Origin: Nitriliruptoraceae bacterium | GTDB taxonomy: Bacteria; Actinomycetota; Nitriliruptoria; Nitriliruptorales; Nitriliruptoraceae | Length of the DNA stretch: 10,010 bases | Direction: 5' to 3' | Assembly: GCA_003554005.1 (NCBI GenBank) | Contig: PWEU01000063.1 | Location: 1 to 10,010, forward strand | In this document: positions 7,277 through 10,010 of the stretch, piece after piece | Numbering within the stretch: the first letter of the stretch is position 1 | Layout of the letters: each line of letters opens with the position of its first letter | Program-made: the position numbers and the translations under genes | Notes under the pieces: generated by a model | Told to the model about the DNA's origin: nothing | Databases searched by the model: none | Seen by the model: the letters and a program-made list of their open reading frames with translations, nothing else

Positions 7277-7294
7277 CCTGCAAGCGCTTGCAGG
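7277..7294. promoter_or_regulatory. LacI-family operator, perfect 18-bp palindrome
   Basis: CCTGCAAGCGCTTGCAGG is its own reverse complement. It has the even-length, CpG-centred form (AAGC/GCTT core) that LacI-family repressors recognise, the central CpG being where the hinge-helix Leu inserts. It lies between the divergent glucosidase and lacI genes, 26 bp before the glucosidase ATG. The LacI encoded here is the obvious ligand. Bound repressor would block the glucosidase-kinase transcript and probably lacI itself. Family and role are strongly suggested; the specific pairing is inferred. Confidence 0.85.
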
Positions 7295-7317
7295 CAGTGG
7301 TCGACGTGGACTACGTT
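7288..7317 (+). promoter_or_regulatory. candidate lacI promoter overlapping the operator
   Basis: TTGCAG (7288-7293), the right arm of the operator, could act as a -35 box. An 18-nt spacer later comes TACGTT (7312-7317), which fits the loose actinobacterial TANNNT -10. The arrangement closely matches the one upstream of the ABC ATPase gene. It would put the start site near 7324 and leave a leader of about 160 nt before lacI. The match is weak in sequence but consistent in geometry, and would give autoregulation. Confidence 0.4.
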
Positions 7318-7380
7318 GCCAGGTCACGCACCAGCCGTGCAACGCGGCCATCCGGCTTCGACGTGCGGTGCGCTGCGCCC

Positions 7381-7396
7381 CCGGGCTCAGGCCCGG
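7381..7396 (+). other. hairpin in the lacI leader
   Basis: CCGGGC, loop TCAG, GCCCGG: a perfect 6-bp stem with a tetraloop in the stretch between the operator and the lacI start. No U-run follows, so it is not an ordinary terminator. It could stabilise or attenuate the leader, or simply reflect high GC content. Confidence 0.25.
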
Positions 7397-7483
7397 CACC
7401 ACCTCGCTGACGGGGTGGGTCGGGGACGGTGACGAGACCGACGACGCCGGGTGGGCGCAGAGGCGGGAGCGGCGCTGCAGACC

Positions 7484-8521
7484 GTGAGTGCAACGATCGA
7501 GGACGTGGCGAGGGCGGCCCAGGTGTCGGTCGCGACGGTGTCACGTGCGCTGCGGGGTCTGCCCAACGTGGCCCCGTCGACCCGGGAGCGGGTCGTCGCC
7601 GTCGCAGCGGATCTCCAGTACGTCGCCGACCCCACGGCCTCCCGGCTCGCGGGCGGCCAGCGGCTGGTCATCGGGCTGGTCGTGCCGATGCTCGGGCAGT
7701 GGTACTACGCCCAGCTGTTCTCCGGCGTCGAGGCCGTCGCGACGGTGGCCGGCTACGACGTGCTGCCCTTCACGACCTCGGGTCCGGGCGGCAGCCAGCG
7801 CTTCGTGCAGCAGTTGCCCTTCCGCAAGCGCGTGGACGGGCTGATCCTCGCCGACGCGCCCTTCGACGACACGCAGTTCAAGGCCGTGGCCCGGACCGGG
7901 GTCCCGATGGTCTCCCTCGGGGCCTTCGCGCCGGGGATCTCCGGCATCGCGGTGGACAACGTCGCCGCTGCCAAGCTCGCCGTCGGTCACCTCACGGGGC
8001 TCGGCCACACCCGCATCGCCCTGATCGGTGGCAGCCCGGACGACCCCTTCCGGTTCTCGGTGCCCGTCGACCGCTTCCACGGCTACCAGGAAGCCCTGGA
8101 GGGCGACGGTCTGAGCCTCGACCCGACCCTGGTGGTGCCCGGGAACTTCTCCGCCGAGGGCGGTGCGGAGGCGATGCACCGGCTGCTCACCTCGCCGACG
8201 CCGCCGACCGCGGTGTTCGCTTGCTCCGACGAGATGGCGATCGGCGCGATCCAGGTCGCGCGTGACGCGGGGTTGAGGGTGCCCGAGGATCTGTCCGTCA
8301 TCGGCATAGACGACCACGACATCTCTGCCTACGTTGGCCTCACCCCCATCCGTCAGGACGTCATCGGGCATGGCGAGCGTGTCGCGCAGCTGCTGCTCGA
8401 ACGGCTCCGGTCGGCTGAAGAGATCGATGTGCTCCACGAGCGGCACCCGACACGGCTCGTGGTGAGGCGGACGACGGCACCACCCCCGGTCGGGAACCCG
8501 TCCCGCGGACGTTCCGCGTAA
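7484..8521 (+). CDS. LacI-family sugar-responsive repressor
   Basis: A 345-residue transcriptional repressor whose DNA binding is expected to be relieved or strengthened by a sugar ligand. The N-terminal helix-turn-helix is TIEDVARAAQVSVATVSRAL (4-23). The hinge region follows (YVADPTASRLA, 46-56) with the conserved Leu55 that inserts into a central CpG. The periplasmic-binding-protein-like core begins at LVIGLVVPML (61-70). FACSDEMAIGAIQVARDAG (245-263) and LRVPEDLSVIGIDDHDIS (264-281) are hallmark stretches of the ligand domain. I chose the GTG at 7484 because it puts the helix-turn-helix at the usual distance from the N-terminus. A GTG at 7451 would add 11 residues and has no better ribosome site; a GGGAG (7465-7469) is rather far from 7484 (14 nt). 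The gene is divergent from the glucosidase and 86 bp upstream of the ABC ATPase, with a candidate operator on each side. It most likely controls both transcription units. The inducer is unknown; a fructose-containing glucoside fits the neighbours. Confidence 0.92.
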   Translation: MSATIEDVARAAQVSVATVSRALRGLPNVAPSTRERVVAVAADLQYVADPTASRLAGGQRLVIGLVVPMLGQWYYAQLFSGVEAVATVAGYDVLPFTTSGPGGSQRFVQQLPFRKRVDGLILADAPFDDTQFKAVARTGVPMVSLGAFAPGISGIAVDNVAAAKLAVGHLTGLGHTRIALIGGSPDDPFRFSVPVDRFHGYQEALEGDGLSLDPTLVVPGNFSAEGGAEAMHRLLTSPTPPTAVFACSDEMAIGAIQVARDAGLRVPEDLSVIGIDDHDISAYVGLTPIRQDVIGHGERVAQLLLERLRSAEEIDVLHERHPTRLVVRRTTAPPPVGNPSRGRSA

Positions 8522-8538
8522 CTATCCTCGAAGAACCT

Positions 8539-8556
8539 GACGAAAACGCTTGCAGC
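8539..8556. promoter_or_regulatory. second, degenerate LacI-family operator
   Basis: GACGAAAACGCTTGCAGC aligns with the perfect palindrome at 7277. The right half differs at only the last base (8 of 9 identical), the left half keeps 4 of 9, and the central CpG is kept. It sits 51 bp upstream of the ABC ATPase ATG and overlaps a candidate -35 box, the expected position for a repressor site. A weaker site would give leakier transporter expression, allowing inducer entry. Assigned to the same repressor by similarity only. Confidence 0.62.
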
Positions 8557-8578
8557 CTTGGCCTCCGACGGCAATAGT
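8550..8578 (+). promoter_or_regulatory. candidate promoter of the ABC transporter genes
   Basis: TTGCAG (8550-8555), then a 17-nt spacer, then AATAGT (8573-8578), which matches TATAAT at four of six positions. The -35 lies in the conserved half of the degenerate operator. Transcription would start near 8585, giving a short leader with the Shine-Dalgarno at 8595-8599. Spacing is optimal, hexamers are moderate. Confidence 0.45.
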
Positions 8579-8607
8579 GGGAGGCGGTGACAGAGGGAGA
8601 CGGCAAG

Positions 8608-9807
8608 ATGGCAAAGATCGTGATGGACGACATCCAGAAGGTGTACCCGGACGGCCCCCAGGCGATCTTCGACCTGAGCCTCGAGGTCGATGACGGGGAG
8701 TTCGTGATCCTCGTCGGACCGTCCGGCTGCGGGAAGTCCACCGCGCTGAGGATGGTCGCCGGGCTCGAGGAGATCTCGGGGGGCAAGATGTACATCGGGG
8801 AGAAGGTCGTCAACGACCTCTCACCCAAGGAACGCGACATCGCGATGGTGTTCCAGTCCTACGCGTTGTACCCCCACATGTCGGTCGCGGACAACAAGGG
8901 CTTCGCGCTCAAGCTCGCCAAGGTCGACAAGTCGGAGATCGAGCGCCGCGTCAAGGAAGCCTCCGACATCCTGGGCCTCAACGAGTACCTCCACCGCAAG
9001 CCCAAGGCGCTGTCCGGTGGTCAGCGTCAGAGGGTGGCGATGGGTCGTGCGATCGTGCGCTCTCCCCAGGCCTTCCTGATGGACGAGCCGCTGTCCAACC
9101 TCGATGCCAAGCTGCGGGTGCAGATGCGGGCGGAGATCGCGGCGCTGCAGAACCGCCTGGGCGTCACCACGATGTACGTCACCCACGACCAGATCGAAGC
9201 CATGACGATGGGCGACCGGGTCGCGGTGCTGCAGGCGGGCCGACTCAAGCAGGTGGACTCACCGCAGCAGCTCTACGACCGTCCCGACAACCTCTTCGTG
9301 GCCGGGTTCATCGGTTCGCCGTCGATGAACATCGCCACGGGCAAGGTGCTCAAGGAGGACGGCAAGGTCTTCATCGAGCTGGACCGGGGAGAGACCAAGC
9401 TGGAGGTCCCGCCCGAGGCGCTGGATCGCTACCCGAAGGCGGCGGACCGTGAAGGAGCGGAGGTCGCGATCGGGATCCGGCCCGAGCACTACGGCCCGCC
9501 GAACGAGGTCGCGCCGGGGCAGGTCTGGAAGAACCGCAACGTCGAGCTGGTGGAGATGCTGGGCTCGGAGATGCTGGTGCACTTCCACACCGACTCGACG
9601 CCCATCGTCACCGAGGACATGCGCGCCGCCGTCGATGACGACGAGATGTTCGAGGAGATGAAGAAGCAGGCCGAGGCCGGCGGCCAGACCTTCACCGCGC
9701 GGTTCGAGCCCGACAACCCGCCGAAGGTCGACTCGAAGATCGACATCGGCGTCAAGACCGAGTTCCTGCACCTGTTCGACGCGGAGAACGGTCTCGCGCT
9801 GCGCTGA
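8608..9807 (+). CDS. MsmK/UgpC-type sugar ABC transporter ATP-binding protein
   Basis: The cytoplasmic ATPase of a carbohydrate-uptake (CUT1) ABC importer, working as a dimer under two permeases. All nucleotide-binding motifs are intact in the 399-residue product: Walker A GPSGCGKST (37-45), Q-loop Gln83 in VFQSYALYPHM, signature LSGGQRQRVAMGRAI (135-149), Walker B AFLMDEPLSNLD (155-166) and switch His193 in VTHDQIEAMTMGDRV. The C-terminal regulatory TOBE/OB domain starts at about 236 and includes IGIRPEHYG (288-296). It is some 20-40 residues longer than typical MsmK, MalK or UgpC, with an acidic stretch around 341-360 (DDDEMFEEMKKQ). The ATG at 8608 has GGGAG (8595-8599) at 8 nt; an in-frame GTG at 8587 is discarded. 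It lies downstream of lacI and just upstream of a gene for an exported protein. ATPases of this group can serve several importers, so it may not be dedicated to this locus. Confidence 0.93.
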   Translation: MAKIVMDDIQKVYPDGPQAIFDLSLEVDDGEFVILVGPSGCGKSTALRMVAGLEEISGGKMYIGEKVVNDLSPKERDIAMVFQSYALYPHMSVADNKGFALKLAKVDKSEIERRVKEASDILGLNEYLHRKPKALSGGQRQRVAMGRAIVRSPQAFLMDEPLSNLDAKLRVQMRAEIAALQNRLGVTTMYVTHDQIEAMTMGDRVAVLQAGRLKQVDSPQQLYDRPDNLFVAGFIGSPSMNIATGKVLKEDGKVFIELDRGETKLEVPPEALDRYPKAADREGAEVAIGIRPEHYGPPNEVAPGQVWKNRNVELVEMLGSEMLVHFHTDSTPIVTEDMRAAVDDDEMFEEMKKQAEAGGQTFTARFEPDNPPKVDSKIDIGVKTEFLHLFDAENGLALR

Positions 9808-9820
9808 GACATCGAGGGCC

Positions 9821-9838
9821 GTGGTGCTCGCGCACCAC
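9821..9838 (+). other. intercistronic hairpin 1
   Basis: GTGGTGC, loop TCGC, GCACCAC: a perfect 7-bp stem 14 nt after the ATPase stop. No T-run follows, so it is not a canonical intrinsic terminator. It may stabilise the 3' end of the ATPase message or act as a partial terminator. Confidence 0.4.
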
Positions 9839-9887
9839 TGCCCCGAGCCCGACGCGCGTCCTCCGGGCCGCGCGGCAGAAGAAGGCC

Positions 9888-9908
9888 CGGACCGGTGTGG
9901 CCGGTCCG
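9888..9908 (+). other. intercistronic hairpin 2
   Basis: CGGACCGG, loop TGTGG, CCGGTCCG: a perfect 8-bp GC-rich stem lying 30 nt before the start codon of the next gene and 19 nt before its Shine-Dalgarno. Together with the hairpin at 9821 it fills the 131-bp gap between the ATPase and the exported protein. Such stems in transporter operons often protect or punctuate the transcript so that the binding protein is made in excess; that role is inferred. Confidence 0.45.
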
Positions 9909-9938
9909 TCCAGGATCACCGACGACAGGGAGTTGATC

Positions 9939-10010
9939 GTGAAGAACGCCAGGAATCGGGTGTGGCGGCCGTTGGCGGTCGCGACGGCGCTCGCCATGGT
10001 GGCCGTTGCC
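9939..10010 (+). CDS. start of an exported protein, probably sugar ABC substrate-binding protein
   Basis: Only 24 codons are in the window. The GTG start has a good Shine-Dalgarno, GGGAG (9928-9932), at 6 nt. The peptide begins with a basic segment (VKNARNRVWR) and enters a hydrophobic core (PLAVATALAMVAVA), a typical Sec signal or lipoprotein leader; no cleavage site or lipobox Cys is reached. Position directly after an MsmK/UgpC ATPase suggests the extracellular solute-binding component of the same importer, with permease genes to follow. The export signal is visible; the identity is context-based. Confidence 0.65.
   Translation, partial: MKNARNRVWRPLAVATALAMVAVA

Noticed and set aside
7251..7283. 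TTG start extending the glucosidase by 11 residues
   Set aside because: The TTG is part of the operator palindrome and the ATG at 7250 has its own GAGGAG site.
6438..7487. Open plus-strand frame of 349 codons opposite the glucosidase, reaching lacI
   Set aside because: It is antisense to GH13 catalytic motifs, shows no domain of its own, and runs through the operator region.
7790..7835. Operator-like fragments AGCGCTT and CAAGCGCG inside lacI
   Set aside because: They lie in coding sequence, lack the dyad beyond a few bases, and are explained by the codons.

Overview
The window is high-GC DNA (roughly 70% G+C by eye) with many GTG starts, GA-rich Shine-Dalgarno sites, lipoproteins and a LacI-controlled sugar locus. 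This points to an actinobacterium. The very acidic linkers in the exported proteins would fit a salt-adapted lineage such as the Nitriliruptoria (Nitriliruptor, Egibacter, Euzebya relatives), but that placement is inference.

Layout. (1) 1-1730: two divergent lipoprotein genes. On the minus strand is the 5' part of an unidentified lipoprotein with an Ig-like look. On the plus strand is a NodB/CE4-type polysaccharide deacetylase lipoprotein. (2) 1784-4622: a redox block. A stand-alone NuoF-like NADH:FMN/4Fe-4S protein (plus) converges on a minus-strand pair: a ferric-reductase-type transmembrane flavocytochrome and a 31-residue single-pass membrane microprotein directly downstream of it. (3) 4660-10010: a sugar-utilisation locus. 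On the minus strand are a GH13 alpha-glucosidase-like enzyme and a PfkB sugar kinase (fructokinase-like), coupled by an ATGA overlap. Divergently on the plus strand are a LacI-family repressor, then an MsmK/UgpC-type ABC ATPase, then the start of an exported protein, probably the sugar-binding protein of the transporter.

How they work together. A perfect 18-bp palindrome (7277-7294) lies between the glucosidase and lacI genes. A degenerate copy (8539-8556) lies in front of the ABC ATPase. Both have a central CpG and a right half that contributes a TTGCAG -35-like hexamer. The simplest model is one LacI repressor controlling its own gene, the hydrolase-kinase pair and the transporter. Import by the ABC system, cleavage by the glucosidase and phosphorylation of fructose by the kinase would make a pathway for sucrose or another glucose-fructose alpha-glucoside. 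The substrate is inferred.

The ferric reductase gene begins only 37 bp after the kinase stop on the same strand, so some of its transcription may come from the sugar promoter. No RNA genes, CRISPR arrays, transposases or prophage genes were seen. Nothing here is clearly an undescribed system. The best leads are the predicted LacI regulon, the reductase-linked microprotein and the NuoF-like/ferric-reductase pairing.
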